A stretch of 64,000 bases of DNA from Streptococcus mitis (GTDB lineage Bacteria; Bacillota; Bacilli; Lactobacillales; Streptococcaceae): positions 1 to 64,000 of the forward strand of contig NZ_JPFV01000010.1 in the NCBI RefSeq assembly GCF_000722685.1, in the 5' to 3' direction. Positions 20,174 through 33,616 of the stretch are shown here, piece after piece. A program made the translations under genes and the position numbers. Under the pieces are notes generated by a model, which worked only from the letters and a program-made list of their open reading frames with translations, had not been told where the DNA came from and searched no databases. Positions within the stretch are counted from its first letter, which is position 1. Every line of letters starts with the position of its first letter.

Positions 20174-21160
20174 CTAATGTAATTTTTTAGATTTTTCAAT
20201 ATTTTTTAGTAATAAGAATCGGTATAAGGAAATATTTATGAATAGAGCCAAAGCACTAATTCTTCTCCCCTTACGGAAAATTGGATTCCTAGCAATAGTA
20301 AAGGCATGGCCTTTTAAAAAACGATGAATCTGAGAATAGGCTTCAAATTGTTTATACTGATCATCTAGTAACATCTTATCTAGAATAAAGAAATGGGCAT
20401 AGGCCAATCTGAAAAAAGCAACCTCTTTCAAGTCAGGATAGTTTTTCACAACTTCATTGTAAAACTTTTGATAGATATCAATATAGGCTAAATCCTTCTC
20501 TGCATAGGGTTTAGTCGTAATACTATCCCCTCTATGGAAATAGTAATAATAGGGTTTGGTATTAACAACGTACTTATTAGCCAACTTGATTAAATCAAAA
20601 TGATAATAAGCATCTTCATAAATCAATCCCTTAGGAAAGGATAGGGCAGTTGCAATCTGTCTCTTGATTAGCTTATTGCAGATCGTTCCAGGTATTTTTT
20701 CACCTATGAGGTATTCCCTCAGAAATGTTTGGGAATCACAGACAAAATAGACATCCTGATTGGCTGACTGTGGACTTTCATCATTAGCATAGACATTCAT
20801 GACACCACAGCTCGAAACATCCGCATCTTCTTGAACTAATTGCTCATATAAGCTCTGAATCATTTCTGGATGGATATAATCATCTGAATCAATAAAAATC
20901 AGATAATCTCCGTGAGCCTGCTTCATTCCATCGTTTCGTGCTTGCGACAAACCTTCATTCTTTTTATGAAGTACTGACACCCTATCATCTTGTTTAGCGA
21001 TTGCATCACATAAGCGACCACTTTCATCCGTTGCTCCATCATCAACAAGAATGATTTCCAGATTCTGATAGGTCTGCTTCTGAATGGAAGCTATCGATTT
21101 TTCTAGGTACTGCGCCACATTATAGACTGGCACAATGACACTAATTAATGCAGTTTCCAT
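20174..21160 (-). CDS. Family 2 glycosyltransferase
   Basis: A GT-A fold transferase that adds a sugar to a lipid-linked intermediate at the inner membrane face. The N-terminal domain starts ISVIVPVYNVAQYLEKSIAS; nucleotide-sugar binding shows as LVDDGATDES (about 38-47) and the metal-binding FIDSDDY near 90. Polar residues dominate the C-terminal third, with no clear membrane helix. It starts one base after the GT4 stop with GGAG ahead. The donor and acceptor are unknown. Confidence 0.88.
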   Translation of the reverse strand: METALISVIVPVYNVAQYLEKSIASIQKQTYQNLEIILVDDGATDESGRLCDAIAKQDDRVSVLHKKNEGLSQARNDGMKQAHGDYLIFIDSDDYIHPEMIQSLYEQLVQEDADVSSCGVMNVYANDESPQSANQDVYFVCDSQTFLREYLIGEKIPGTICNKLIKRQIATALSFPKGLIYEDAYYHFDLIKLANKYVVNTKPYYYYFHRGDSITTKPYAEKDLAYIDIYQKFYNEVVKNYPDLKEVAFFRLAYAHFFILDKMLLDDQYKQFEAYSQIHRFLKGHAFTIARNPIFRKGRRISALALFINISLYRFLLLKNIEKSKKLH

Positions 21161-21161
21161 G

Positions 21162-22235
21162 CTACTCCTCTAATAGTTTTTCTACTTGTTCAATTTGTTT
21201 GGCAATTGTAAATTGTTGAATGAATTGACTAGCCTCATTGACATCGAAGTTTGAAGCAGAAGTCATGTAGTTCGAAATTGCCTGAGCTGCCTCTTGATTG
21301 CTCTCAATGATTTGTCCAAATCGTCCTTCTTGGGATAATTCCTCAGCCCCTCCGACATCCGTAGAGACAAAAGGAAGTCCCATACTCAAGGCTTCCACAT
21401 ACACTCCAGGAAAACCTTCTTGCTTAGACATAGACAAGAGAACTTTCATCTGAGACAAATACTGGTATGGATTTTTTTGATAACCAAGGAAATGTACATA
21501 GTCCTCAAGCCCATACTCTTTGACTCGTTTTTTCAGTTCCTCTTCCATATCACCAGCCCCTATGAAGTAGAGATGATAGTTTTTTCCCTCTTGGTGTAAT
21601 AAGCGTATCACTTCCACCACACGGTCAGAACCCTTATTTTCCTCAATCCGTCCGATAGTACAGATACTTTGAGGCGCAATCTCGATATCGATCTTCTCTT
21701 GAGATTTTTCTAAAATAGTCTTAAAGTCATATCCATTGTAAACTGTCCGTAATTTCGAAGCATAATCTGGATAAACTTCCTTGATAGAATTGCTGGTTTT
21801 ATTCGAAATTCCTACAATGGTATCCGCAGCATCCAACTGGCATCTATGTGATTCTCTTTTTGAGCTATCCTTAAGAAATTCTTCGATACTTCCATGAATC
21901 CAGGAGATTTTCTTGACTTCTTCTCTTTTAGAGAACAAAAGTGGAGGATTCATAATGGTAAAGGAAACTTCAACATCATAGTCATCTTTCACCAGTAAGC
22001 GACGTGTCAATCTTGGGAAATAAATTCTCATTCTCCATAAAAGAGCTCGAATCCATCTGGCTTGGCGATAATCCTGAAGGGATTTTAAAATGCGTACATG
22101 CTTGGGAACAGATTCGTATCCCTTGTCAAAGTGCTCCATTTCAAGAATATCAATATCATATTTTTCTGGATCCAGATTTGAAACAATTGTCGACAGAATC
22201 TTCTCTGCTCCACCTCCGAGAGAAAAAGACCACAT
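21162..22235 (-). CDS. Family 4 glycosyltransferase, N terminus apparently frameshifted
   Basis: The 357-residue frame has the GT-B features SLGGGAEKILSTIV (acceptor domain), a donor-domain start ICTIGRIEENKGSDRVVEVI, and SKQEGFPGVYVEALSMGLPFVSTDVGGAEEL (split here by family convention into EGFPGVYVEA and GLPFVSTDVGG motifs). From ATG 22235 the first beta-strand is missing. ATG 22264, with AAGGGAG before it, would give MVAKKKILFFMWSF if the run of six T at 22247-22252 had one more base. As sequenced, that start leads out of frame. The gene lies between licD and GT2. Confidence 0.82.
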   Translation of the reverse strand: MWSFSLGGGAEKILSTIVSNLDPEKYDIDILEMEHFDKGYESVPKHVRILKSLQDYRQARWIRALLWRMRIYFPRLTRRLLVKDDYDVEVSFTIMNPPLLFSKREEVKKISWIHGSIEEFLKDSSKRESHRCQLDAADTIVGISNKTSNSIKEVYPDYASKLRTVYNGYDFKTILEKSQEKIDIEIAPQSICTIGRIEENKGSDRVVEVIRLLHQEGKNYHLYFIGAGDMEEELKKRVKEYGLEDYVHFLGYQKNPYQYLSQMKVLLSMSKQEGFPGVYVEALSMGLPFVSTDVGGAEELSQEGRFGQIIESNQEAAQAISNYMTSASNFDVNEASQFIQQFTIAKQIEQVEKLLEE

Positions 22236-22253
22236 AAAAAATAATATTTTTTC

Positions 22254-23099
22254 TTAGCCACCATATTCTCCCTTGTATTCTGTATAAGACTTATCCATAT
22301 CAGCGATGACAGCATCATGATGCGGTACTTGCTTGTCTGCTGGCGGAGGAGTCATATAATCCCCAAAAGCTGTGCTGAGATAGGCATCGTAGCCAACTGG
22401 AATAGGCATCTCTGTTCCTTCAAATGGTAAGAAAAGATTGTCTTCAAAAGATGCGATTGGGTACTTGTTTCTCATGTAGCCAGGACCTGAGCATAATTCT
22501 GTGATGCCATCGCTCTCAGCCAGACTATACTTGGTCATTTCTTTCTCAGCTTTTTTCCAAATACGATAACGGAGAGATTTTGGCGTCACGCCCAGTAAAA
22601 TACGGCTTCCCCATTTCATAAGTGCACCATGCTTTTCTGGAATAGTTTGGGCACAAAAGAGTGAATAAATCAAGGCCCAGCGAACCTGTTTCTTCCGCTC
22701 AGCTGGATTTTTCGGATAATAATCCAAAGGCAACACATCCAAGGCCAAACCATGTGGCAATTCTAAATCCTGCTGATAAGGCTTAATACAGGTAGTTTCC
22801 TTGTCACGAATGGTAATAAAAAGATTGCGGTCGACAAAATCCTTGTTACTCTTCGACAAGAAATAACGCTCATCTGCATAACGAGGCCATAATTCTGCTA
22901 ATTTCTCATAATCTTTACGGGGCATAAAAAAATCTAGATCATCATCCCAAGGAATAAAACCCTTGTTTCGAAGGGCACCAATAGCACCTCCACCACAAAG
23001 ATAACAAAGCAAATCATGTTCTTTACAAAAGGCCACAAAATATTCAGCCATCTCCAGACTTCGAGCCTGAATTGCTTTTAAATCAGTCATATTGTTCAT
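22254..23099 (-). CDS. LicD-family nucleotidyl/phosphotransferase
   Basis: LicD proteins transfer phosphocholine or sugar-phosphate groups onto teichoic acids and polysaccharides. The nucleotidyltransferase core is CGGGAIGALRNKGFIPWDDDLDFFM (spans about residues 35-59; key GGG and the metal-binding DDDLD). The 281-residue length fits. It is first in the licD-GT4-GT2-wzy-wzz cluster, with an extended -10 promoter 23 bases upstream. This is not obviously the licD1/licD2 of the lic locus, so choline is not assured as the group transferred. Confidence 0.85.
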   Translation of the reverse strand: MNNMTDLKAIQARSLEMAEYFVAFCKEHDLLCYLCGGGAIGALRNKGFIPWDDDLDFFMPRKDYEKLAELWPRYADERYFLSKSNKDFVDRNLFITIRDKETTCIKPYQQDLELPHGLALDVLPLDYYPKNPAERKKQVRWALIYSLFCAQTIPEKHGALMKWGSRILLGVTPKSLRYRIWKKAEKEMTKYSLAESDGITELCSGPGYMRNKYPIASFEDNLFLPFEGTEMPIPVGYDAYLSTAFGDYMTPPPADKQVPHHDAVIADMDKSYTEYKGEYGG

Positions 23100-23122
23100 T
23101 ATTCTTTCTATTGTATCGTTCC

Positions 23123-23128
23123 ATTATA
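23123..23128 (-). promoter_or_regulatory. Extended -10 of the licD glycopolymer cluster
   Basis: TGGTATAAT on the minus strand, 23 bases before licD. It separates the cluster from the aro-psr operon, which ends at the hairpin just upstream. Confidence 0.6.
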
Positions 23129-23163
23129 CCACAAATAGGGGGTGAAAATCTATTGTAGACTGT

Positions 23164-23217
23164 AAAAAATCAAAGCCTGACTACTATCCAAATAGCTATC
23201 AAACTTTGATTTTTCTG
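23164..23217 (-). terminator. Terminator of the aro-psr operon
   Basis: AAAAATCAAAG and CTTTGATTTTT arms form a long stem with a 30-base loop; the A/T arms allow function on either strand. Confidence 0.65.
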
Positions 23218-23224
23218 TCTTATC

Positions 23225-24518
23225 TTATCTCAAGCCCATCTGAGACAATTTATTCTGATATTTGTTTTGATCGACAAGCAAGCCCAAGCCTCCATAAACA
23301 TCATAGGCATCTACCCAGTCACCCAGTTCTGGAATCGTCAATTTTTCAATGCCATTTTGAGCTCCGTCTAGGAAAGACAAGCCATTTGTTAACAGGAAGG
23401 TATAAGGAACATTCGTTGAGGTCATTGCGAATACCTTGCCAAGTGCCTCTGAGCCTGTAAAGAGCTTGGTTGGATCCTTGATTTGCTGAAAAACTGCTGT
23501 CAGTACTTGTTGCTGTCTTTTGGTACGGCCGTAATCCGCCTCATCATCATCACGGAAACGAGCATAATTGAGCAAGGTCGAGCCATTCATCTGCTGTTTT
23601 CCGACTTTGATGGTTTGGGTTGGAGACTCAGTCTCAGTCGCGTGTAAATCATCGCCGACTGTAGCTTCTGTTAGTGGACGCCCATTCAATGTTGAAAATT
23701 GAGCATCAATTGTCACCCCATCAGGGAAAAGTGTGTCAATCGCTGTAGCAAAGGCCTGAAAATCGACCAAGGCATAGTACTTAATATCCAAATCAAAATT
23801 ATCTTTCAAAACTTGACGAACCATTTCTGCCCCTTTTTGCCCCTCTTGTTCTCCTAACTCATAGGCTACGTTTAACTTGTTATCCGTCTGTTTTCTACCG
23901 TTAATGACTTGGCTATAACCGTCTATATAAACCAAATTGTCACGCATGAAGCTGACCAGCTTAATTTTCTTATCCGAACCGCCAACATTTAATACCATAA
24001 TAGAGTCCGTTCGCGTCTCAGCACTATTTTGACCAATTCGCCCATCTGTACCCATAATCAAAATATTAACACCATCTCTGGTATCCTGACCATTAAAGAC
24101 TTCTACTTGAGCTGCCCTGGCATTGGCAATTTTATCTGGATTAACATTGGTATAACCTTTTAAGAACATAAAAATCATACCCAATGCTAGACAAGCTAAG
24201 ATAGCCAGTAATCCTGCGAAAATGCGCCCCCACCGTAGCTTCCGCTTTTTAGTTTTTTCTTTGGAAGAGAATTGATTTTCTGGTATCTCTCAGAACGACT
24301 ACGGCTATTATAAGAAGGAATCGAAGTGGTAGCACTTGTCTTTCTATAATCCTCGGTCAATTCTTGACTTTCTGAGGGAGCGTCACTACTTGCCTTACTT
24401 AATTTATCTTGCAGGTAAGCAAACTCTTTTTTTCTCGCTCATTGAGGTAATGAATATTCTTAAAAAGATAGTCATAACGCAACTGCTCATGATGGCTTAA
24501 GGGATTTTCTTTACTCAT
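23225..24518 (-). pseudogene. psr: Psr, LytR-CpsA-Psr cell-wall polymer ligase, two frameshifts in the 5' part
   Basis: LCP proteins attach teichoic acids or polysaccharides from undecaprenyl carriers to peptidoglycan. The catalytic domain is intact from 24184 (MGTDGRIGQNSAETRTDS, RYARFRDDDEADYGR). The 5' part starts at ATG 24518, overlapping the pheA stop (ATGA). It breaks at a run of seven T (24427-24433) and again at a run of six T (24253-24258). One extra base at each restores an N-terminal cytoplasmic segment, KKTKKRKLRWGRI and a membrane helix GLLAILACLALGMIFMFL, giving about 431 residues. As written, only the 319-residue remainder is open. Confidence 0.85.
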
Positions 24519-25359
24519 CTTCTCTCCTTTCCATGGTCTGATATTGGATAAATAGGATAGGCGCCCAGTACTTTATACTGGATTCCTATGGCTTCTAATT
24601 CTTTTTGGGCAAAGTGGACCAAGTCCTTATCAGCATAGTCCACATCGATAATGAAAAAGTATTCGCCCAACGCTGTCTTGAGTGGACGACTTTCAATTTT
24701 TGTCAGGTCAATTCCTCGCCAAGCAAAGGTCGAAAGAGCCTTGTAGAGTGCACCTGGAAGGTTGTCAGGTAAGGTCAGGGCCAAACTCATTTTTTCAGTT
24801 TGTGCTTGCAAGGGAATACTAGGCTTTTCAGCTCCTAGAACCCAGAATCGTGTGAAATTGGCTTCCATTTCCTGAATATCCTCGGCAATCAGTTCCAAGC
24901 CATATTCTTCAGCAGAACTTCTAGGTGCAATGGCTGCATAAGGCTGGTCTGGATGTTCGGAAATAAAGCGGGCCGCATAAGCTGTACTAGCTGTCACCTC
25001 AATTTGAGCCTCTGGATACTGTTCATCGATGAATTTCTTTCCTTGAGCCAAGGCCTGTGGATGTGAAAAAATCTTTTCAATCTTAGTATGACCTGGAACC
25101 ACCATCAACTGCTGATGAATAGGCTGAACGATTTCTGCCACTGCTTGAATGCGAGCCTGATGAAAAAGGTAGTCCAAGGTTTCATGAACACTACCCTCAA
25201 TAGAATTTTCAACTGGCACCACAGAATAGTTCACCAAGCCTTGCTCATAGGCCTTGATGACATCTGTAATATTGGCAAAGGCCTGCAATTCCTCATGAGG
25301 AAAAGCTGTCTGCACAACGTGGTGTGAAAATGATCCCTTGGGACCTAGATAAGCAATTT

Positions 25360-25363
<4 letters not shown>
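24515..25363 (-). CDS. pheA: Prephenate dehydratase
   Basis: It converts prephenate to phenylpyruvate. The 282-residue protein has the catalytic ANFTRFWVLG segment (TRF, about residues 173-176) and a C-terminal ACT domain with WRGIDLTKIESRPLK, where ESRP is the phenylalanine-binding motif. It has no chorismate mutase domain, so that step is encoded elsewhere. It overlaps aroK by four bases and psr by four. Confidence 0.96.
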
Positions 25364-27542
<2,179 letters not shown>

Positions 27543-27552
27543 GATTTTCTCC

Positions 27553-28656
27553 TTATTTGACAACGACTGTGTAGTCGGTATTTTCTGTTATGAGATGCTC
27601 AGCTCGTTCCAAGTCTTGAGCGTTTTTAAATGAAATTTGTAGGATCCCGTGAATATCTTCACGGTTTTCCTCATTGATGTGAATATTAACCAAGGAAGTT
27701 CCACGTAGCAATTCCAAAATCCTCAAGATGACATCTTCTTCATCGGGAACATCGACATAGAGGTCGTAAGAACTGTCCACTCCACCACGCTTATGGATTT
27801 CCATGGCCTGACGTTGCTCACGCGCTTTATTGAAAAAGTTCCAAACCTGCTCCTCATCTCCCTTGCTGATGGCTTGTCCAACCTCATCTAAACGTCCCTT
27901 GAAATCCTCAATTCGGTCTAGAATAGTCTCACGATTGGACAAGAGAATGGATGTCCACATACCTGGCTCGCTTTCCGCAATTCGAGTCATATCTCGAAAA
28001 CCACCGGCCGCAAAATGCCTTGCCATCTCATGTTCTTGAGCATAGACCGCGGTCTGCTCCATGAGACTAGAAGCTAGAATATGAGGGAAATGGCTAATCT
28101 GAGAAGTGACTCGATCATGCTCCTTGGCATCAATCTCGATAAAGCGAGCATGAAGACCTGAAAGCAAGTCCTTCATTTCCTCAAGCGTGTCTTGACCTGT
28201 CAGACTCGAAGGTGTAAAGATATAATAGGCATTTTCAAAGAGATTGACATCCGCAGAGGCGGCCCCTGTCTTGTGACTACCAGCCATAGGATGAGCACCG
28301 ACAAAGCGAACAGGCTTACCAGCTAAATACTGCTCCGCCGCATCCACAATAGCTGACTTGGTCGAACCGGCATCTGAAATAATCACTCCTTCTTTCAAGT
28401 CCAAGTCGGCCAACTCCTTAATGAAAGCAATGGTTTGTTTGATTGGCAAACTGAGGATGATGATATCTGCCAAAGGAGCAAAACTGGCAAAATCATCCGT
28501 TGCACGGTCAATCATGCCTTCTTTCAAGGCAATATCTCTCGAAGCTTGACTGCGATTATAACCTAAAATTTCATAATCTGGATGATCACGTTTGATACCA
28601 AGTGCCATAGAGGCACCAATCAATCCAAGACCTGCGATATAGACTGTTTTTGCCAT
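27553..28656 (-). CDS. tyrA: Prephenate dehydrogenase
   Basis: It oxidatively decarboxylates prephenate to 4-hydroxyphenylpyruvate, toward tyrosine. The 367-residue protein has the NAD-binding [12 protein letters not shown] (residues about 10-21), [14 protein letters not shown] near 138 and a C-terminal ACT domain (from about 295) for feedback by tyrosine. It follows aroC by nine bases. Confidence 0.96.
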   Translation of the reverse strand: MAKTVYIAGLGLIGASMALGIKRDHPDYEILGYNRSQASRDIALKEGMIDRATDDFASFAPLADIIILSLPIKQTIAFIKELADLDLKEGVIISDAGSTKSAIVDAAEQYLAGKPVRFVGAHPMAGSHKTGAASADVNLFENAYYIFTPSSLTGQDTLEEMKDLLSGLHARFIEIDAKEHDRVTSQISHFPHILASSLMEQTAVYAQEHEMARHFAAGGFRDMTRIAESEPGMWTSILLSNRETILDRIEDFKGRLDEVGQAISKGDEEQVWNFFNKAREQRQAMEIHKRGGVDSSYDLYVDVPDEEDVILRILELLRGTSLVNIHINEENREDIHGILQISFKNAQDLERAEHLITENTDYTVVVK

Positions 28657-28665
28657 AGGAACTCC

Positions 28666-29832
28666 TTAATAGTTCTTTGTATAGTCTCGGTGTTTAGCTA
28701 CCGCTTCTTTTAATTCCTCAAGATTATCTGATGAGAATTTTTCAAGGATTTCTTGTGCCAGAACCGTTGCTACAACAGCTTCCATGACCACTCCTGCAGC
28801 TGGAAGAGCGGTCGGATCACTTCTCTCCACGGTTGCCTTGTAGGGTTCGTGGGTTTCGATATCCACACTCATAAGTGGTTTATAAAGAGTAGGAATAGGT
28901 TTCATGACTCCACGAACAACGATGGGTTGCCCATTGGTCATACCACCTTCAAAGCCCCCTAGATTGTTGGTACGGCGAGTATAGCCATCTTCTTTAGACC
29001 AGAGAATTTCGTCCATAACTTGGCTGCCTTTGCGGTAACCAGCTTCAAAGCCAAGACCAAATTCCACCCCTTTAAAAGCATTGATAGAAACAACGGCTTG
29101 GGCCAATCTCGCATCCAATTTTCTGTCCCATTGAACATAGGAACCAAGTCCTACTGGTACGCCTCCGACGACTGTCTCCACAACTCCACCGATGGTATCA
29201 CCGTCACGTTTGATTTGGTCAATATAGTCCTTGATTTCCTGTTCTCGTTCTTTGTTGACAATAGAAACTTCAGACTGGGCAGCTTGTTGCTTGATTTCAG
29301 CGACTGTCAGATTTTCAGGTACATCGATTTCCTTGCCACCAAAGACCACAACATGGTTAGCAATCTCCATATCCAGTTCAGCTAAGAGACGTTTGGCTAC
29401 AGCCCCAACTGCCACTCGCATGGTGGTTTCACGAGCTGATGAACGTTCCAAAGAATTCCGTAAATCATCAAAACGGTACTTGATGCCTCCAACCAAATCG
29501 GCATGACCTGGGCGAGGATGGGTGATTTTTCGTTTGCTTTTAAGGCGGTCTTCAATGTCCTCCGCAGACATGATGTCCAGCCATTTTTGGTGGTCCTTAT
29601 TGATGACATCCATAGTAATGGGAGCCCCTGTCGTTTTCCCATGGCGAACGCCCGATGTAAAGACAACCTGGTCACTCTCAATCTTCATACGACCACCACG
29701 ACCGTAGCCACCCTGACGGCGTTTAAGATCCACATTAATATCCTCAGCTGTCAAAGGAAGTCCAGCTGGAATTCCTTCAATGATAGCCGTCAGACGGGGG
29801 CCGTGTGATTCTCCTGCAGTTAAATATCTCAT
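28666..29832 (-). CDS. aroC: Chorismate synthase
   Basis: This FMN-dependent enzyme removes phosphate from EPSP to make chorismate. The 388-residue protein opens [17 protein letters not shown] and has [13 protein letters not shown] near 110, [15 protein letters not shown] near 132 and [16 protein letters not shown] near 340, all family signatures. It lies between aroB and tyrA with nine-base gaps. Confidence 0.97.
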   Translation of the reverse strand: MRYLTAGESHGPRLTAIIEGIPAGLPLTAEDINVDLKRRQGGYGRGGRMKIESDQVVFTSGVRHGKTTGAPITMDVINKDHQKWLDIMSAEDIEDRLKSKRKITHPRPGHADLVGGIKYRFDDLRNSLERSSARETTMRVAVGAVAKRLLAELDMEIANHVVVFGGKEIDVPENLTVAEIKQQAAQSEVSIVNKEREQEIKDYIDQIKRDGDTIGGVVETVVGGVPVGLGSYVQWDRKLDARLAQAVVSINAFKGVEFGLGFEAGYRKGSQVMDEILWSKEDGYTRRTNNLGGFEGGMTNGQPIVVRGVMKPIPTLYKPLMSVDIETHEPYKATVERSDPTALPAAGVVMEAVVATVLAQEILEKFSSDNLEELKEAVAKHRDYTKNY

Positions 29833-29841
29833 ACACTCTCC

Positions 29842-30909
29842 TTATTTTACCAAGTAGTCTTTCATCTCTTCCAGAGAAACTGGGTGAATGGTTGCCGAAC
29901 CAAGCTCTGGCACCAAGACCAATTTCAAGGTATTGCCACGCGCTTTCTTATCATGAGTCAAAGCTTGATAAAGCTTATCAACATCCCAGTTTTCATAGTC
30001 AACAGGTAGTCCAAATTTCTGACACATCTCTGTGATAGATTGGGTAATGCCAGCCGGCATGAGGCCTTTTTCCTCAGCAACCTTGGATATCTGCACCATT
30101 CCCATGGCCACAGCCTCTCCATGCATGACTTTGCCATAGCCGGCCGTCGCTTCAATAGCATGACCAATAGTGTGGCCAAAATTGAGGTAAAGACGAACAC
30201 CATTATCCAACTCATCCTCAACTACCATCTTGCGCTTAACCTGACAAGAATGTTCAATCAAGGTCTCTGCATGCTCAAAAATGCTCTCTACAGTACCATC
30301 TAGCTCCGTCAATAGAGTCCATAGTTCTGGATCCTCAATCAAGCCATATTTGATAACTTCACCCATCCCTTCAATCAACTCTCTTTTTCCGAGCGTTTCA
30401 AGGACAAGTGGATCGATCAGAACCCCATCTGGTTGGGCAAAAGTTCCTACCATATTCTTAGCAAATGGAGTATTGACGCCTGTCTTTCCACCGATAGAAG
30501 AATCCACCTGTGCTGTCAAACTAGTCGGAATCTGAACAAAGTGAATACCTCGCATATAGGTAGAGGCCACAAAACCAGCCAGGTCCCCAACGACACCACC
30601 ACCAAGAGCCACAATTCCATCGCTACGAGTTAGCCCCTGCTTAACTAGGAATTCATAGACTTTCTGAACAGTGGTTAAATTCTTTCTTTCTTCACCTTCT
30701 AAAAAGTCAAAAACAGCTACCTGAAAACCAGCATCTTCTAGGCTGAGCTTGACCTTCTCTGCATAAAGAGAAGCTACATGGTTGTCTGTTACAATGACCA
30801 CTTTTTGTGGTTGCCAGAGTTCTCGCAACCACTGACCAGCTTGAGCCAGACAACCTTTTTCAATCTGAATATCATAAGGATGATGAGGAATATCGATTCT
30901 GATTTTCAT
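29842..30909 (-). CDS. aroB: 3-dehydroquinate synthase
   Basis: It cyclises DAHP to 3-dehydroquinate using NAD and a divalent metal. The 355-residue protein has [20 protein letters not shown] (about residues 103-122), [14 protein letters not shown] and the metal-binding [12 protein letters not shown] near 242 with [13 protein letters not shown] synthase itself is not in this window. Confidence 0.97.
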   Translation of the reverse strand: MKIRIDIPHHPYDIQIEKGCLAQAGQWLRELWQPQKVVIVTDNHVASLYAEKVKLSLEDAGFQVAVFDFLEGEERKNLTTVQKVYEFLVKQGLTRSDGIVALGGGVVGDLAGFVASTYMRGIHFVQIPTSLTAQVDSSIGGKTGVNTPFAKNMVGTFAQPDGVLIDPLVLETLGKRELIEGMGEVIKYGLIEDPELWTLLTELDGTVESIFEHAETLIEHSCQVKRKMVVEDELDNGVRLYLNFGHTIGHAIEATAGYGKVMHGEAVAMGMVQISKVAEEKGLMPAGITQSITEMCQKFGLPVDYENWDVDKLYQALTHDKKARGNTLKLVLVPELGSATIHPVSLEEMKDYLVK

Positions 30910-30927
30910 AGGAGAATCTCCCTTTCT

Positions 30928-31782
30928 TTATTGGTATTTTTCTGTTAAAGACTGCCAAATTTCTTCTGTTGGCATTTCCTTGCCTGTCCACAGTTGAAAG
31001 GCTTCTGCAGCTTGATAGAGCAACATTCCTAGACCATTGACCGCTGGATTGCCCTGCCTCCTAGCCCATTTCAAAAATGGAGTTTCAAAGGGTTGGTAAA
31101 TGATATCTGCTACTAAGATAGTTTCTGGCAAATTGATGCTTTCTGGAACTGGAGAGGATTTGCCATCCATGCCCACACTGGTGGCATTGATCAGTAAATC
31201 CGAGTCAGTAATCCTTTCCTGCAAGACAGGAACATCTTCTAAAGCATACAAGTCCACTTTAAAGCCTGTTTGCTCCTGTAACTTGTCTAGGTAGGGTCTT
31301 GTTTTTTCCATAGAAACTGAACGAACAAAGACCGAAATCTGACTGACGCCGTCCAAAATAGCTTGTGCCAAAATGGACTTGGCCGCACCACCTGCACCCA
31401 GCAGGGTCATCTTCTTACCTGTAATTGTAAAAGAAGGCAAGCTCTTAAAAAATCCCTTGCCATCTGTATTATATCCAATTAAATTGCCATTATGATTGAC
31501 AACCGTATTGACCGCACCGATCAAGCGCGCTTCGTCACTCAGCTCATCCAAATAGGGAATTACCTGTTCCTTATAGGGCATGGACAGGTTGATGCCAAAC
31601 ATCTGGTAGCGAAGAATATTGGCCACTGTTTCTGCCAAATCACCCGCTTCAATCTCCCAAGCCACATAAGCACCATTGGTAGCTGTCGCCTCAAAGGCAC
31701 TATTGTGAATAAAAGGGGAAATAGAATGTTTAATAGGATTGGCAACAACTGCAGCTAAACGTGTATAGCCATCAAGCTTCAT
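30928..31782 (-). CDS. aroE: Shikimate dehydrogenase
   Basis: It reduces 3-dehydroshikimate with NADPH. The 284-residue protein has the shikimate-binding [13 protein letters not shown] (about 15-27), [16 protein letters not shown] with the catalytic Lys, and the nucleotide motif [11 protein letters not shown] near 130. Its start overlaps the end of aroD by 11 bases. Confidence 0.96.
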   Translation of the reverse strand: MKLDGYTRLAAVVANPIKHSISPFIHNSAFEATATNGAYVAWEIEAGDLAETVANILRYQMFGINLSMPYKEQVIPYLDELSDEARLIGAVNTVVNHNGNLIGYNTDGKGFFKSLPSFTITGKKMTLLGAGGAAKSILAQAILDGVSQISVFVRSVSMEKTRPYLDKLQEQTGFKVDLYALEDVPVLQERITDSDLLINATSVGMDGKSSPVPESINLPETILVADIIYQPFETPFLKWARRQGNPAVNGLGMLLYQAAEAFQLWTGKEMPTEEIWQSLTEKYQ

Positions 31783-32449
31783 CCAAAATCTCCCTGATTT
31801 TTTTCATGTTAGCTAGAGAAATCTGACCAGGGGCACTAGCCTCATCCAGACTGGCAAAAGACCAACTCGAACCTGTCACATCCGCAGTGATACGAGAGAC
31901 CTTGCCCACCTTGCCCATAGAAATAGTTACATACTCTTGCTCAGGATTGAGGGTTTTAAAGCCTCGTGTATAGTTCATCAAGTCTAGCACATCCTGCTCC
32001 GTGTGAGCCATCACCGCGACCTTAACAAGTTTTGGATTTAGGCTCGTCAACTCTGACAAGATTTCCATCATATTTTCAGGTGTTTCTTGGAAATTGTGGT
32101 AACTCAAAACGAGATTTGGAAAGTCCAGCATTTCCTCAAAAACATCCTTGTAGCTATAGTACTCAAAATCAATATAGTCTGGTTGATAGAGTTGCGCCAC
32201 TTCCTTGATTAGATGGATATATTCTTCTGGAGAAAGGTCGATTTCTCCCCCTTCAGAGCGAGTTCGTAGCGTGAAAACCAACTCACGACCTGCGAATTTT
32301 TCAAAAATCGCTGGAGCCACCTGCAAAATCGCTTCTTTAGGCAGATAGTCGGCACGCCATTCAATGATGTCGGCATCCAGGTACCTCGTGGCGTCCAGAG
32401 CCTGGGCCTCCTCTAAACTTCTTGGCATTACTGAAACGATTAATTTCAT
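31772..32449 (-). CDS. aroD: 3-dehydroquinate dehydratase, type I
   Basis: It dehydrates 3-dehydroquinate through a Schiff base. The 225-residue barrel has EWRADYL near 31, [11 protein letters not shown] near 60, and [14 protein letters not shown] near 140, where the Lys before VAVMA is the Schiff-base residue. It overlaps the end of the upstream methyltransferase gene by four bases. Confidence 0.95.
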   Translation of the reverse strand: MKLIVSVMPRSLEEAQALDATRYLDADIIEWRADYLPKEAILQVAPAIFEKFAGRELVFTLRTRSEGGEIDLSPEEYIHLIKEVAQLYQPDYIDFEYYSYKDVFEEMLDFPNLVLSYHNFQETPENMMEILSELTSLNPKLVKVAVMAHTEQDVLDLMNYTRGFKTLNPEQEYVTISMGKVGKVSRITADVTGSSWSFASLDEASAPGQISLANMKKIREILDEA

Positions 32450-33609
32450 TTACTAACCTTCATACTAATCACCTTGAGGTAATTACTACTTTCATCTTTT
32501 TTATTATAGGCAAAATCTGCTGGAAGACCGTATTTGTTTAAAATCTGGTAACTTCTTCCTGCAAAGCCTTTATCAATTTGTTCTGTAAATTTCTGACGGG
32601 AAACATTGGCAGCATTGGTACTGGCAATGATAATCCCTCCCGGATTTAAAATCTCAAGACTCTGGGATATCAACTTGTGATAATCCTTGGCCACAGAGAA
32701 GGTCTGTTTTTTGTTCCGAGCAAAGCTAGGAGGATCTAGTACAATCACATCGTAGGTCAAGCCTTTTCGCTTGGCATACTTGAAATATTCAAAGACATCC
32801 ATGACTATAAAACGATGGTCGCCTGTGCTGATTCCATTTGCCTGAAAATGCGCTTGAGACAATTCTCGTGAACGTTTAGCTAGGTCAACCGAAGTAGTCT
32901 GGCTTGCTCCTCCCATGGCCGCAGCTACTGAAAAGGCTGCTGTGTAGGAAAACATATTGAGCAAGGATTTACCCATAGCCAATCCATCCACTAAACTACC
33001 GCGGACTTCATGCTGGTCTAGGAAAATTCCTGTCATCAAGCCATCATTCATAAAGACTTGATACAGAACACCATTTTCTAAAACAGTGAAAAAGTCAGGT
33101 GCTTCTTGACCATAAACATGGGCTGATTCATAGTCCAACCCCTTAAAGCGTATCTTCTCATATGTCCCTAAGACCTCAGGAAAAACCTGTCTAAAAGCTT
33201 CTGAGATAACCTTGCGAATCTGATAAACATAAGAGTTATACCAAGAAAAGACAGCATAGTCGCCATAAAGGTCCACTGTCAGACCGCCAAAGCCATCTCC
33301 CTCTTGGTTGAAGAGACGAAAGGCAGTTGTCAAATCATCTTGATAGTAGGCGCTTCTCTTTTCTTTAGCTTGTCTAAACAGCATTTCAAAGAAAGCTTGA
33401 TTGAAGGTCACCTTGTCTTTACTGACAAACCAGCCCAAGCCCTTGTTTTGCTGAGAAAGGTAGGCAGTCCCAAGAAAGTTTCCATCTTGACTATAGACTT
33501 CTACTTCCTGATCCTTAAGATGGACATCTGCAAGGTCACTAGCTTCTAGTAAAACAAGCCCCTTGGAAAGCTTTTTTTCAACCTGTTTACTGACTCTTAT
33601 TTTATTCAT
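32446..33609 (-). CDS. RlmI-like class I rRNA methyltransferase (PUA + SAM domains)
   Basis: The 387-residue protein has an N-terminal PUA domain ([14 protein letters not shown]...), a linker domain, and a Rossmann methyltransferase domain with [22 protein letters not shown] and [14 protein letters not shown]. RlmI methylates C1962 of 23S rRNA in Escherichia coli; the same target is inferred. ATG 33609 is conserved. It lies only seven bases from a strong -10 box, so the mRNA may have almost no leader. It heads the aromatic operon. Confidence 0.88.
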   Translation of the reverse strand: MNKIRVSKQVEKKLSKGLVLLEASDLADVHLKDQEVEVYSQDGNFLGTAYLSQQNKGLGWFVSKDKVTFNQAFFEMLFRQAKEKRSAYYQDDLTTAFRLFNQEGDGFGGLTVDLYGDYAVFSWYNSYVYQIRKVISEAFRQVFPEVLGTYEKIRFKGLDYESAHVYGQEAPDFFTVLENGVLYQVFMNDGLMTGIFLDQHEVRGSLVDGLAMGKSLLNMFSYTAAFSVAAAMGGASQTTSVDLAKRSRELSQAHFQANGISTGDHRFIVMDVFEYFKYAKRKGLTYDVIVLDPPSFARNKKQTFSVAKDYHKLISQSLEILNPGGIIIASTNAANVSRQKFTEQIDKGFAGRSYQILNKYGLPADFAYNKKDESSNYLKVISMKVSK

Positions 33610-33616
33610 AGTTCCT

